DNA of 64,000 bases from CALMEC01 sp964434425 (lineage in GTDB: Bacteria > Actinomycetota > Thermoleophilia > Miltoncostaeales > Miltoncostaeaceae). The first letter of the stretch is position 1, and every line of letters starts with the position of its first letter. A program made the position numbers and the translations under genes. Of this stretch, positions 33,286 through 42,973 are shown piece by piece. The notes beneath the pieces were generated by a model that was not told where the DNA came from, ran no database searches, and worked only from the letters and a program-made list of their open reading frames with translations. The DNA lies in NCBI GenBank assembly GCA_964434425.1, contig CAYSVH010000014.1, positions 1 to 64,000 of the forward strand, given 5' to 3'.

Positions 33286-35009
33286 TAGACGAGCTGGTTC
33301 ACGTCCATGTACGTCATCACCTCGTCGTACATGCCGTCCTGGCTGCCCCCGCCCACGGCGTTCTCGTGCACGTGTGCGAACCAGGCCGGGGCCGCGGGGC
33401 GGACCTCGCGGAACGCGCGGGTCATCTCGCCCGGACCGACGACCACGTCGTCGCCCAGCGCGTTAATGGTCGCGAGCGCCTTCGCGCGATTTGTCAGACC
33501 GACAAGATCATCCGCCGAGAAGTGGCGGGTGCGCTCGATGATCCACGGCAGGTCCACACCCGAGAGCGCGGCGTCGGACAGTGCATCGCGCAGGATCATC
33601 TCGCGTGCCGGGGCGTCCGGAGGAAGGACGACCAGTGACCGGTCCAGGCGGCCGTTGGACAGGAGCGTCATGTCGACACCCCACGGGGCGGTGGTTCCGC
33701 CGAAGATGATCAGCCCGCGGTTGGACGCCGCGCTCGCGATCTCGGATGCGAGACGCGAGAGGAGCCGTCGGTCGGCGGCGTCGTCCGGATTGTCGGGGTG
33801 GGTGCCAGCGCGATCGATGTGGTCGAGATAGAGGACACAGGGGAGGGCGCTGCGGGCGGCCTCGAAGATCGTCCCGATGTTCTCGCGCGGGTCGCCCGGC
33901 CACTGCATGGACTCGGCCATGTCGACGCGCAGGAAGTTCGCGCGGAGCTCACCGGCGACGATGCGCGCGAAGAAGCCCTTGCCGCAGCCGTCGGGGCCGA
34001 ACAGCAGAACGCCGCCCCGGGTGGAGCTGCGTGCGCCGCCACCGTGCCGCAGGGGGTTCACGACGACGGCCTCGAACCGGTCGCGCACCGCGTCCGTCGC
34101 GATGCTCGCCAGGGTGACCGTGGGGCGCTGGATGGAGTCGGGGGCTATCTCGAAACGCTCGGAGGGGGCCTCCCAGACCTCGTCGTCGTCGATGTCCACG
34201 TCGGCGCCGGCCGCGTCCGGTGCGACGGCCTCGGCATCGACATCGGCGTCGCCCTCGGGCGCGTCCACCGTCTCGGGAAGTTCGGGGAAGGGTTCGATCT
34301 CTACCTCGGCGGCGGCCTTCTCGGCCTGCTGGCGGCGCTTCAGCGCGCCACCGCGGCCACGGCGGCCCTGCTTCGGCGGAGCGACCTCGGCGACCGTCTC
34401 GGAGTCATGTGATTCGGAGGTGCTCTCCGGTGCCTCGGCGACCGCCTCGGGACGCGCGGCCGCGGCCTGGCGCCGTGCGCGGCGCGAGCGGGGGGCCTCG
34501 GGAGCCGGGTCCGGGGCGACGGGGGCGGTAGCCGATTCCGGGGCGGGTTCGGGGCGAGGAGCGGCCTCGGTGCGTGCGGGGGCGGGGGCGGCAGCCGATT
34601 CCGGCGCGGGCTCCGGGCGAGGAGCGGTCTCGGTGCGCGCGGGCGCGGGCGTCGTGGCGACGACGGGAGCCGCCGCACGCGGGTGCGCGGGAGCGGACGT
34701 CTGGGCGGGACGCGGGGATCTCTCGACGGCGCCGTCGGCGACCGCGAGGGCGTTCGCCACCCGCTCGAACGCCGCGGCACGCGGGTCACCGAGCGCCCGT
34801 GCGGCCTGGGCCGCGTGGCGGTAGGCATCGGTCCGGTCCGGGTGCGTCTGCACGACCGTCGTCGCATGGGTGAACGCGTCCCCGTGATGACCGGCCTCCG
34901 CCAGGTGGCCGACCAGAAGGAGGCGCAACTCGACGTTCTCCGGAGAGGCGGTGACCGCGGTCTCCAGGCCGATGATGAGTTCCGTCTTGTCTGTGTGGGT
35001 CGGTGCCAT
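33285..35009 (-). CDS. AAA+ ATPase with N-terminal TPR-like region and Pro/Ala linker
   Basis: A 574-residue protein. Residues 1-95 look like TPR helices (LLLVGHLAEAGHHGDAFTHA, YRHAAQAARALGDPRAAAFE). Residues about 95-290 are a low-complexity Ala/Pro/Glu/Arg linker with two copies of PART(E)xAPRPEPAPES. The C-terminal AAA+ domain has Walker A GPDGCGKG, Walker B LYLDHID (His in place of the usual Glu), sensor-1-like GGTTAPWG and the arginine-rich GRLDRSL. Similar TPR-AAA proteins are found in actinobacteria without known role. GATACT lies 7 nt before the ATG, suggesting leaderless translation. Confidence 0.82.
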   Translation of the reverse strand: MAPTHTDKTELIIGLETAVTASPENVELRLLLVGHLAEAGHHGDAFTHATTVVQTHPDRTDAYRHAAQAARALGDPRAAAFERVANALAVADGAVERSPRPAQTSAPAHPRAAAPVVATTPAPARTETAPRPEPAPESAAAPAPARTEAAPRPEPAPESATAPVAPDPAPEAPRSRRARRQAAAARPEAVAEAPESTSESHDSETVAEVAPPKQGRRGRGGALKRRQQAEKAAAEVEIEPFPELPETVDAPEGDADVDAEAVAPDAAGADVDIDDDEVWEAPSERFEIAPDSIQRPTVTLASIATDAVRDRFEAVVVNPLRHGGGARSSTRGGVLLFGPDGCGKGFFARIVAGELRANFLRVDMAESMQWPGDPRENIGTIFEAARSALPCVLYLDHIDRAGTHPDNPDDAADRRLLSRLASEIASAASNRGLIIFGGTTAPWGVDMTLLSNGRLDRSLVVLPPDAPAREMILRDALSDAALSGVDLPWIIERTRHFSADDLVGLTNRAKALATINALGDDVVVGPGEMTRAFREVRPAAPAWFAHVHENAVGGGSQDGMYDEVMTYMDVNQLV

Positions 35010-35153
35010 CGGTGGGAGTATCGGCGGGCGGGGCGTCCGAGTTAACGCCGGGAACGAATGTCATGGGAAACGGGGTTCACGCCCCACGGTCGGCGTCGAT
35101 GCGGGCAGACTATGACCGTCGACATCGATGAACACCGACGACAAGGAGCGCGT

Positions 35154-36242
<1,089 letters not shown>

Positions 36243-36245
36243 CGC

Positions 36246-36307
36246 GTGTCCGTCGGAGGTTCGGGAGGACTCGGCCCGTCCGATCGTCCCGAACCTCCGA
36301 CGGACAC
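36246..36307 (+). terminator. Perfect 21-bp inverted repeat after the aldolase gene
   Basis: Arms 36246-36266 and 36287-36307 are exactly complementary over 21 bp (first bases GTGTCCGTCGGAGG) with a 20-nt loop, beginning 4 nt after the stop. Unusually long for a terminator and without a U-run. The gap up to 36484 holds nothing else I can identify. Confidence 0.65.
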
Positions 36308-36484
36308 CGACGATGTCTCGCCCGCGACGCGGATGCCGCGGCCCCGATGGAGCGTTCCACGGTCCGCGACGCGAACGACCGATGGGGTCGGCTCGGCCGG
36401 CATCATCCGCCGGGCGGGCGAGTGGAGAGGACCTGCGGCACCGGCCATCCAGAGGATAGGGGGCGCCCCGAGAGACGCCGCCTC

Positions 36485-37171
36485 TCAGCGGATCAGCGGT
36501 TCGCCGTTCCTGACCGCTGCGCGATCCGGATGGGGGATCCAGATCGTGCGCTTGCGGATGATGATGTCGCCGCGGATCTGAAGGCGTCCCAGCGCGATCG
36601 TCACCGACTCGCGGACGGCCCCGACCATGCTCGCGATCTGCTGGTGCGTGAGCTTCATGTCGAGACGGATGCCCTCGGGCGATGGCTCGCCGTAGCGATG
36701 GGCCAGCTGTTGCAGCTTGAGCAGGACCCGGCGCTCCACCCCCATCTCGAGGGCGGTGGCGGCCGAGACGGACCGGTCGGCGACCTGGGCGGCGAGATGC
36801 CGGACGATGCGCGCCGCCAGGGTCGGGTTGGCCATCCACGCGGTGAAGCGGCGCCGGTCGATCGGCACCACCACCGTCTCGTCCACGGCACGGCAGCTGA
36901 TGCGTGAGGTCGCGTCCTCCCAGCCCGTCGGCGGGGCGACCATCAGCTCGCCCCGGTCGATGAACGTCACGGTCCGCTCACGGCCGTCGGCGTCCGCCTC
37001 GGCCGCCAGGACGAGCTGCCCGCGGCTCACCAGCACGGCGGCGTCGTCCTCGGTCAGCGTCAGCTCCTCACCGGCGGCGAGGAGGGTGGGCCGGACACCG
37101 TGCATGAGTTCGGATGCCAGCTGGGATTCGAGTCCGTCCATGAGGTCGAACGGGTCGTTCGTCTGCTTCAC
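36485..37171 (-). CDS. Crp/Fnr-family transcriptional regulator
   Basis: A 228-residue protein with an N-terminal cyclic-nucleotide-binding beta-roll (LVSRGQLVLAAE, VTFIDRGELM, AVDETVVVPIDRRRF), a long dimerisation helix and a C-terminal winged helix: RLDMKLTHQQIASMVGAVRESVTIALGRLQIRGDI is the typical Crp recognition helix. It has no Cys cluster for iron-sulfur, so it is not a classic Fnr. GTG start with AAGGCGG upstream. Confidence 0.9.
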   Translation of the reverse strand: MKQTNDPFDLMDGLESQLASELMHGVRPTLLAAGEELTLTEDDAAVLVSRGQLVLAAEADADGRERTVTFIDRGELMVAPPTGWEDATSRISCRAVDETVVVPIDRRRFTAWMANPTLAARIVRHLAAQVADRSVSAATALEMGVERRVLLKLQQLAHRYGEPSPEGIRLDMKLTHQQIASMVGAVRESVTIALGRLQIRGDIIIRKRTIWIPHPDRAAVRNGEPLIR

Positions 37172-37312
37172 GTGATTACCGCCTTGGGTGTGGAATGCGG
37201 GGTGCGATCCGGGGTATCACTCCCGAATACATACCTCGCGCAACCCGAGTTATACCTTCCGAAGGCGCTGAGCACCCGATCTCGCCATTCTGCGGTCGCC
37301 CCGAAGGGCGAT

Positions 37313-37318
37313 TAGGAT
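37313..37318 (+). promoter_or_regulatory. Leaderless-type -10 box for the hydrolase gene
   Basis: TAGGAT ends 6 nt before ATG 37325, in the AT-rich divergent region shared with the Crp-type regulator. Confidence 0.55.
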
Positions 37319-37324
37319 GGCCGC

Positions 37325-38191
37325 ATGAACGAGCGCGCGAGGGTCAACGTCGGCGAAATCTCGATGTCCTACGTGACGGCGGGGGACGGGGATCCGGTCA
37401 TCCTGCTCCACGGTTTTCCCGAGAACAGCCACTCCTACCGCTTCCAGCTGCCCGCCCTCGCGGAGGCCGGGTACCGGGCGATCGCACCGGACCTGCGTGG
37501 CTACGGCGAGACAGATGCCCCGGAGGGCGTCGCCGAGTACGCCTTCCCCAAGCTCGTCGGCGACATCCTGGGCCTCATCGCCGCGCTCGGTGAGGAGTCC
37601 GCGCACATCGTGGGACACGACTGGGGCGGCAGCATCGCGTGGGCACTGGCGGCGAACGTCCCCGACCGGGTCCGGTCGCTGACCATCCTCAACAGCCCCC
37701 ATCCCGTCGCCTCCGCGGAGGCCCGGCAGCTCCCCGAGCAGCAGCAGAAGAGCTGGTACATGCTGCTCTTCCAGTTCCCCGAGGTGGCCGAACAGTGGCT
37801 CGCCAAGGACGACTTCGCGAACTTCCGTAACTTCGTGTTCGGCTCGGCGGCGCCCGGGACGTTCACCCCGGAGGATGAGGCGGTCTTCTGCGATGCGCTT
37901 GCGCGCCCGGGGCGCCTGACCGCCGCCCTCAACTACTACCGGGCCAACATCCCGCCCGAGAATTGGTTGAAGCCGCCTCCCGACATGCCGCCGGTCACGG
38001 TGCCGACCACGATCATCTGGGGTGAGGGCGACTCCTACATGGGCGACGTCCTCCTCCAGATGTCGACGACGAAGGTGACGGGGCCCCTCACGATCGAGCG
38101 ACTGCCGGGTGTGAGCCACTGGGTACAGCAGGAGGCGCCGGACGCGGTCAACCGGCACCTGATCGCTGCGCTCGACCGCGTCGCTCGGTGA
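37325..38191 (+). CDS. Alpha/beta hydrolase, epoxide hydrolase-like
   Basis: A 288-residue alpha/beta-hydrolase. HGFPENSHSYR is the oxyanion region, RAIAPDLRGYGETDAP is typical of epoxide hydrolases and haloalkane dehalogenases, GHDWGGSIAW carries the nucleophile Asp, and GVSHWVQQEAPDAVN has the catalytic His. Its stop overlaps the start of a zinc alcohol dehydrogenase gene (GTGA), which suggests sequential steps on the same substrate (epoxide to diol to ketone), an inference. Confidence 0.9.
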   Translation: MNERARVNVGEISMSYVTAGDGDPVILLHGFPENSHSYRFQLPALAEAGYRAIAPDLRGYGETDAPEGVAEYAFPKLVGDILGLIAALGEESAHIVGHDWGGSIAWALAANVPDRVRSLTILNSPHPVASAEARQLPEQQQKSWYMLLFQFPEVAEQWLAKDDFANFRNFVFGSAAPGTFTPEDEAVFCDALARPGRLTAALNYYRANIPPENWLKPPPDMPPVTVPTTIIWGEGDSYMGDVLLQMSTTKVTGPLTIERLPGVSHWVQQEAPDAVNRHLIAALDRVAR

Positions 38192-39243
38192 CGTCGCGTC
38201 CATCGCCGATGCGCGCCGCCGTCTACCACGGGGACGGGCGGATCACGGTGGAGAGCCTGGAGGTCCCCGAACCGGGCCCCGGTGAGATCGTGGTCCGGCT
38301 GGTCGCATGCGGAATCTGCGGCAGCGACCTCATGCGGTGGTACCAGGACCCCCGGGCCCCCGTCGTCCTGGGGCACGAGCCCGTCGGTGTCGTCGCGGCG
38401 GTCGGCGCGGGCAGTGGCTTCGCGGTCGGTGACCGCGTCTTCGTCCACCATCACGTTCCCTGCCTGCGATGCGACCGCTGCCGAGCCGGCCGCGACACCC
38501 TCTGCGAAAGCTTCCGTGCCACGCGCATCGATCCCGGGGGGCTCGCCGAGTTCATCCGCGTACCCCGTGAGAACGTCGCCCTGGACGTGCTCCCCGTGCC
38601 GGCCGATGTGTCGGACGACGCGGCCACGCTGATCGAACCCCTGGCCTGCATCCTGCGCGGACAGCACATGGCGGGCGTCGGGCCGGGGTCCGTCGTCGCC
38701 GTGGTGGGGGCGGGGTCGATGGGGCTCCTCGAGATCATGGCCGCCCGCGCCCTGGGGGCGGATCGGATCGTCGCCGTCGAACCCGACGGGGAGCGCCGAC
38801 GGCGGGCCGCGGCGGCCGGCGCCACGCTCGCCGACGGGCTCGATGCCCGGGCCGTGCACGCGGCGCTCGGGGGACGGGGGGCGGACCAGGTGTTCGTCTG
38901 CACGCACGCGACGGAGGCAATCGCGGCGTCGCTCGCCATGGCGGGCGTCGCCGGCGTGGTGCAGCTCTTCGCGGTCCCCGAGCCGGGACACACCGTACCG
39001 CTCGACCTCGGCGAGGCGTTCTTCCGCGAGGTGACCGTCCAGTCCACGTACTCCGCCGGTCCGCACGACACCCGTGAGGCGCTGTCGCTGATCACCGCCG
39101 GGTCCATCGACGCGGAACTCGTCATCACTCATCGCGTACCCCTCGAGGATGCCCAGGAGGCCTATCGTCTGGCCGACAGCGGTGAGGCCCTCAAGGTGGT
39201 GGTCCACACGGCCGGGTACGTGGGTCCGGCCCCGGGCGGCTGA
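38188..39243 (+). CDS. Zinc-dependent medium-chain alcohol dehydrogenase
   Basis: A 351-residue MDR-family dehydrogenase: ACGICGSDLMRW (catalytic Zn Cys), LGHEPVGVV (Zn ligands), the structural-zinc cysteines CLRCDRCRAGRDTLC, and the NAD-binding VVGAGSMGLLEIMAARALGADRIVAVE. Resembles sorbitol/threonine dehydrogenase types. GTG start coupled to the hydrolase; ATG 38209 is the alternative. Confidence 0.92.
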   Translation: MTSRPSPMRAAVYHGDGRITVESLEVPEPGPGEIVVRLVACGICGSDLMRWYQDPRAPVVLGHEPVGVVAAVGAGSGFAVGDRVFVHHHVPCLRCDRCRAGRDTLCESFRATRIDPGGLAEFIRVPRENVALDVLPVPADVSDDAATLIEPLACILRGQHMAGVGPGSVVAVVGAGSMGLLEIMAARALGADRIVAVEPDGERRRRAAAAGATLADGLDARAVHAALGGRGADQVFVCTHATEAIAASLAMAGVAGVVQLFAVPEPGHTVPLDLGEAFFREVTVQSTYSAGPHDTREALSLITAGSIDAELVITHRVPLEDAQEAYRLADSGEALKVVVHTAGYVGPAPGG

Positions 39244-39421
39244 ACCGCGTCCCCGGCGTGTTGTGAGCACCGCGGCAGCCGTCGGGGGCCATGATCCGGT
39301 GGGCGCGTCGGTCGTCCGCCGACCGCGTGTTGCAGGCGGCGTCTGTGGCACGCCTGCAGACTCGGGGGGACGGCGGGCTCGGTGCGCTATCATCGCCCGC
39401 GCCGGCAAGCCGGCGATCCTG

Positions 39422-39494
39422 GTGAACGTAGCTCAGTTGGTAGAGCACCTGGTTGTGGTCCAGGTGGCCGAGGGTTCGAGTCCCTCCGTTCACC
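39422..39494 (+). tRNA. tRNA-His (GTG anticodon)
   Basis: Acceptor arms GTGAACG / CGTTCAC, D-loop GCTCAGTTGGTAGAGC, anticodon stem CCTGG-TTGTGGT-CCAGG and T-arm GAGGGTTCGAGTCCCTC. G at 39421 and the discriminator C fit the extra G-1:C73 pair of tRNA-His. CCA is not encoded. Confidence 0.96.
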
Positions 39495-39516
39495 CCTCCG
39501 GGGGTCGGCACACCTC

Positions 39517-39598
39517 GCGGGTGTGGCGGAATCGGCAGACGCGCTAGGTTTAGGTCCTAGTGGGGCAACCCGTGGAGGTTCAAATCCTCTCACCCGCA
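39517..39598 (+). tRNA. tRNA-Leu (TAG anticodon)
   Basis: Acceptor arms GCGGGTG / CACCCGC with discriminator A, anticodon stem CTAGG-TTTAGGT-CCTAG, long class II variable arm GGGGCAACCC-like, T-arm GAGGTTCAAATCCTC. Ends only 8 nt before the trigger-factor start codon. Confidence 0.95.
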
Positions 39599-39606
39599 TT
39601 GAGGCT

Positions 39607-41004
39607 ATGGCGATAACTACCGAGGTTGTTTCACTGGAGGAGAACCGCGTCCGACTCGAGGTCGCCGTTCCCAAGGACGACGTCGATCGCAAGATCGACC
39701 GCACGCTGAAGCGGCTCGGCCGCGACCTGCGCGTCCCCGGCTTCCGTCCCGGCAAGGCACCCACGAGGGTCGTCCTGCAGCGGTTCGGGCGCGACACCGT
39801 CGTCGAGGAGACGCTCCGCGACTCGCTCGGTGAGTGGTACGGCGCGGCCCTCGTCGATTCGGGCATCCGCCCGGTCGCCGACCCCGAGATCGACTTCGAG
39901 GAGGCCCCCGGTGACGAGGGCTTCCAGTTCACCGCCGTCGTCCACACCCGTCCCACGGCCACCCTCGGTACCTACAAGGGGCTCGAGGTCGCCAAGGGGA
40001 CGCCGGATGTACCGGAGGGCGGCGTCGAGCAGGAGATCGACCGCCTCCGCGACATGGCCGCCCGGCTCCAGGACGTCGATCGCACGGTCCAGGCCGGCGA
40101 CTTCGTCACGATCGACTTCGACGGCTCCATCGACGGGGAGCCGCTCCCCAGCGCCAGCGCCCGTGACTACCTCGTCGAGGTCGGCGGTCCCCGGCTCGTG
40201 GCGGCGTTCTCGGACCGGCTGGTCGGCATGGCGGCCGGGGACACCACCACGTTCCCGATCGACTACTCCGAGTCGGACGGCCGCGACGAGCTGGCCGGCA
40301 AGACCGTGGAGTACACCGTCACGATGAAGGGCGTCCAGGAGAAGGTCCTGCCCGAGCTCACGGACGAGCTGGTCGAGGAGATCTCGGAGCACGACACCGT
40401 CGACGAGCTGCGGGCGGCCGTGCAGGAGCGCCTCGAGAAGTCGGCACAGGACGAGGTGGACGAGCTCTTCCGGCGCATGGTGATCGACGCCGCGGTCGCC
40501 GAGGCCACCGTCGAGGTCCCCGACGTCATGGTCAAGAACCGCGTGGACGGCATCCTCCACGAGACCTCGCACCGGCTGCCGCAGGGCATCACCCTCGAGC
40601 AATACCTCCAGATGTCCGGCAAGACCCTGGACCAGGCGCGCGGGGAACTCGCGCCCGACGCGGAAATGGCAATTCGACGTGAACTCGTGGTCGAGGCCAT
40701 TGCAGAAGCCGAGAACGTGACCGTGACCGACGAGGAAGTCGAGGCCCAGGTCCGAACAGATGCTGAGGCGTCCGGCAGGGACGCCGAGGAGCTCCTCCGT
40801 GAGCTTCGGAGGTTGGACGGCGTCGAGACGCTGCGCGACGACATGGTGATGCGAAGGACGGTTGATCTTCTGATCGAGAACAGCACGGCGATTCCCGTGG
40901 CCCTCAAGGAGGCGCGCGAGCAGCTGTGGACCCCCGAGAAGGACGCACCCAAGCCGTCCGAGGGGTTGTGGACACCCGACTCGCCCACGAGCAAGGAGTC
41001 TTAG
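39607..41004 (+). CDS. tig: Trigger factor
   Basis: Ribosome-bound chaperone and peptidyl-prolyl isomerase. The 465-residue protein has the ribosome-binding signature GFRPGKAP near residue 45, the FKBP domain (AGDFVTIDFDGSIDGEPL ... AAFSDRLVGMAAGDT) and the helical C-terminal arms. The ATG is 8 nt downstream of the mature tRNA-Leu end; the ribosome site TTGAGG (39599-39604) begins at the first base after the tRNA, so tRNA processing would leave an extremely short leader. First gene of tig-clpP-clpX. Confidence 0.96.
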   Translation: MAITTEVVSLEENRVRLEVAVPKDDVDRKIDRTLKRLGRDLRVPGFRPGKAPTRVVLQRFGRDTVVEETLRDSLGEWYGAALVDSGIRPVADPEIDFEEAPGDEGFQFTAVVHTRPTATLGTYKGLEVAKGTPDVPEGGVEQEIDRLRDMAARLQDVDRTVQAGDFVTIDFDGSIDGEPLPSASARDYLVEVGGPRLVAAFSDRLVGMAAGDTTTFPIDYSESDGRDELAGKTVEYTVTMKGVQEKVLPELTDELVEEISEHDTVDELRAAVQERLEKSAQDEVDELFRRMVIDAAVAEATVEVPDVMVKNRVDGILHETSHRLPQGITLEQYLQMSGKTLDQARGELAPDAEMAIRRELVVEAIAEAENVTVTDEEVEAQVRTDAEASGRDAEELLRELRRLDGVETLRDDMVMRRTVDLLIENSTAIPVALKEAREQLWTPEKDAPKPSEGLWTPDSPTSKES

Positions 41005-41007
41005 CCC

Positions 41008-41592
41008 ATGAGCCCACTCATTCCGATGGTGGTCGAGCAGACCTCGCGCGGCGAGCGTTCGTTCGACATCTACTCGCGCCTGCTCAACGAGCGCATCATC
41101 TTCCTCGGAACCCCCGTGGACGACCAGATCGCCAACCTGGTGATCGCTCAGATGCTCCACCTCGCGAGCGACGATCCGGACAAGGAGATCTCGCTCTACA
41201 TCAACTCGCCGGGCGGGTCGGTGTACGCGGGCCTCGCCATCTACGACACGATGCAGTTCATCAAGCCCGACGTGCAGACCATCTGCGTCGGCATCGCGAT
41301 GAGCATGGGCGCGTTCCTCCTCGCCGGCGGCACCAAGGGAAAGCGCATGGCGCTGCCCAACTCGAAGATCCTGATCCACCAGGTCTCCAGCGGGTTCTCC
41401 GGGCAGGCGTCCGACATCGAGATCCACGCCCGCGAGATCATCACCCTGCGCAAGCGCCTGGACGAGATCCTCGCCGAGAACACCGGCCAGGACATGGAGA
41501 AGGTCGCCCGCGACACCGAGCGCGACTACTTCATGAGCGCCGACGAGGCGAAGGACTACGGGATCATCGACACGGTGATCCGTCCCAACTGA
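41008..41592 (+). CDS. clpP: ATP-dependent Clp protease proteolytic subunit
   Basis: Serine peptidase that forms tetradecameric barrels with ClpX or ClpC. The 194-residue sequence has ERIIFLGTPVDD, ISLYINSPGGSV, the active-site region GIAMSMGAFLLAGG (catalytic Ser) and NSKILIHQV (His); the usual GMAASMGA is GIAMSMGA here. It starts 3 nt after the trigger-factor stop. Confidence 0.97.
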   Translation: MSPLIPMVVEQTSRGERSFDIYSRLLNERIIFLGTPVDDQIANLVIAQMLHLASDDPDKEISLYINSPGGSVYAGLAIYDTMQFIKPDVQTICVGIAMSMGAFLLAGGTKGKRMALPNSKILIHQVSSGFSGQASDIEIHAREIITLRKRLDEILAENTGQDMEKVARDTERDYFMSADEAKDYGIIDTVIRPN

Positions 41593-41612
41593 CCGGAGGC
41601 GACGCGCGAGAC

Positions 41613-42896
41613 ATGGGACGACCCACCGATTCCACGGAACAGCTTCTCTGCAGCTTCTGCGGCAAGTCGCAGCGGCAGGTCAAGAAGCTGATCGCCGGGC
41701 CCGGCGTGTACATCTGCGACGAGTGCATCGACCTCTGCAACGAGATCATCGATGAGGAGCTCGTCACGCCGGCGACCTTCGACCCGGAGAGCCTTCCGCG
41801 TCCGCGCGAGATCTGGTCGGTTCTGAACGACTACGTGGTGGGGCAGGAGGAGGCCAAGCGCACCCTCGCCGTCGCCGTCTACAACCACTACAAGCGCGTG
41901 AACATGATGGCGGACGGCGACGCCGACATCGAGCTCCAGAAGAGCAACATCCTGCTGCTCGGGCCGACGGGGTGCGGCAAGACCCTCCTGGCGCAGACGC
42001 TCGCGCGTATCCTGAACGTCCCCTTCGCCATCGCCGACGCCACCGCGCTCACCGAGGCCGGATACGTCGGTGAGGACGTCGAGAACATCCTCCTCAAGCT
42101 GATCCAGGCCGCCGACTTCGACGTGAAGCGCGCCGAGACCGGGATCATCTACATCGACGAGGTCGACAAGATCGCCCGCAAGGCCGACAACCCGTCGATC
42201 ACGCGCGATGTCTCCGGTGAGGGCGTGCAGCAGGCGCTTCTCAAGATCCTCGAGGGCACGGTCGCGTCCGTTCCGCCGCAGGGCGGCCGGAAGCACCCCC
42301 ACCAGGAGTTCCTGTCGATCGACACGACGAACATCCTGTTCATCTGCGGCGGGGCGTTCGGCAGCCTCGACTCCATCATCGAGCGGCGCACCGGTACGCA
42401 GGGCGTCGGCTTCACGGCCGATCAGCGCAGCAAGCAGGAGAAGGACGTCCACGACCTCTTCAGCCAGGTTCTGCCGGAGGACCTCACCAACTTCGGGCTC
42501 ATCCCGGAGTTCATCGGGCGTCTTCCCGTCGTGACGGCGGTCCACCAGCTGACCGACGGGGACCTCATCGAGATCCTCACCGAACCGCGCAACGCGCTCG
42601 TCAAGCAGTACAAGCGCTTCTTCTCGTTCGACAACGTCGAGCTCGTGTTCTCGGACGACTCCCTCAGGGCCATCGCCCGCAAGGCGCTCGAGCGCGAGAC
42701 AGGAGCCCGCGGGCTGCGGTCGATCATCGAGTCGGCGCTCATGGACGTCATGTTCGAGCTGCCATCGCGTGACGACGTGCGCAAGTGCGTGGTGACCCGC
42801 GAGACCATCGACAAGGACCTTCCGCCCACGCTCGTGACCGAGGCGGCGCGCGACGAGGACGAGGAGCCACCGGCCGCCGCGGCCGCGGGCTCCTAA
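41613..42896 (+). CDS. clpX: Clp protease ATP-binding subunit ClpX
   Basis: AAA+ unfoldase that feeds ClpP. The 427-residue sequence opens with a C4 zinc finger (LLCSFCGKSQRQ ... YICDECIDLCNEI), then LLGPTGCGKTLLAQTLA (Walker A), IIYIDEVDKIA (Walker B), GFTAD pore region and RSIIESALMDVMFELPS (C-terminal). ATG 41613 sits 20 nt after clpP; the longer frame starting within tig is an artefact. Confidence 0.97.
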   Translation: MGRPTDSTEQLLCSFCGKSQRQVKKLIAGPGVYICDECIDLCNEIIDEELVTPATFDPESLPRPREIWSVLNDYVVGQEEAKRTLAVAVYNHYKRVNMMADGDADIELQKSNILLLGPTGCGKTLLAQTLARILNVPFAIADATALTEAGYVGEDVENILLKLIQAADFDVKRAETGIIYIDEVDKIARKADNPSITRDVSGEGVQQALLKILEGTVASVPPQGGRKHPHQEFLSIDTTNILFICGGAFGSLDSIIERRTGTQGVGFTADQRSKQEKDVHDLFSQVLPEDLTNFGLIPEFIGRLPVVTAVHQLTDGDLIEILTEPRNALVKQYKRFFSFDNVELVFSDDSLRAIARKALERETGARGLRSIIESALMDVMFELPSRDDVRKCVVTRETIDKDLPPTLVTEAARDEDEEPPAAAAAGS

Positions 42897-42973
42897 GCAC
42901 CCTCGACGCCTCGGTCCCGTCGCGGGATGCGCGGCGTCGTCCCTCGAACGTGCGCCACCCCGGCTGCGGGCGC

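Noticed and set aside
32603..33288. Open frames through the R1 array as repeat proteins
   Set aside because: All frames are open by chance in this GC-rich repeat; there is no ribosome site, codon preference is absent and the conserved pattern is inverted arms, not codons.
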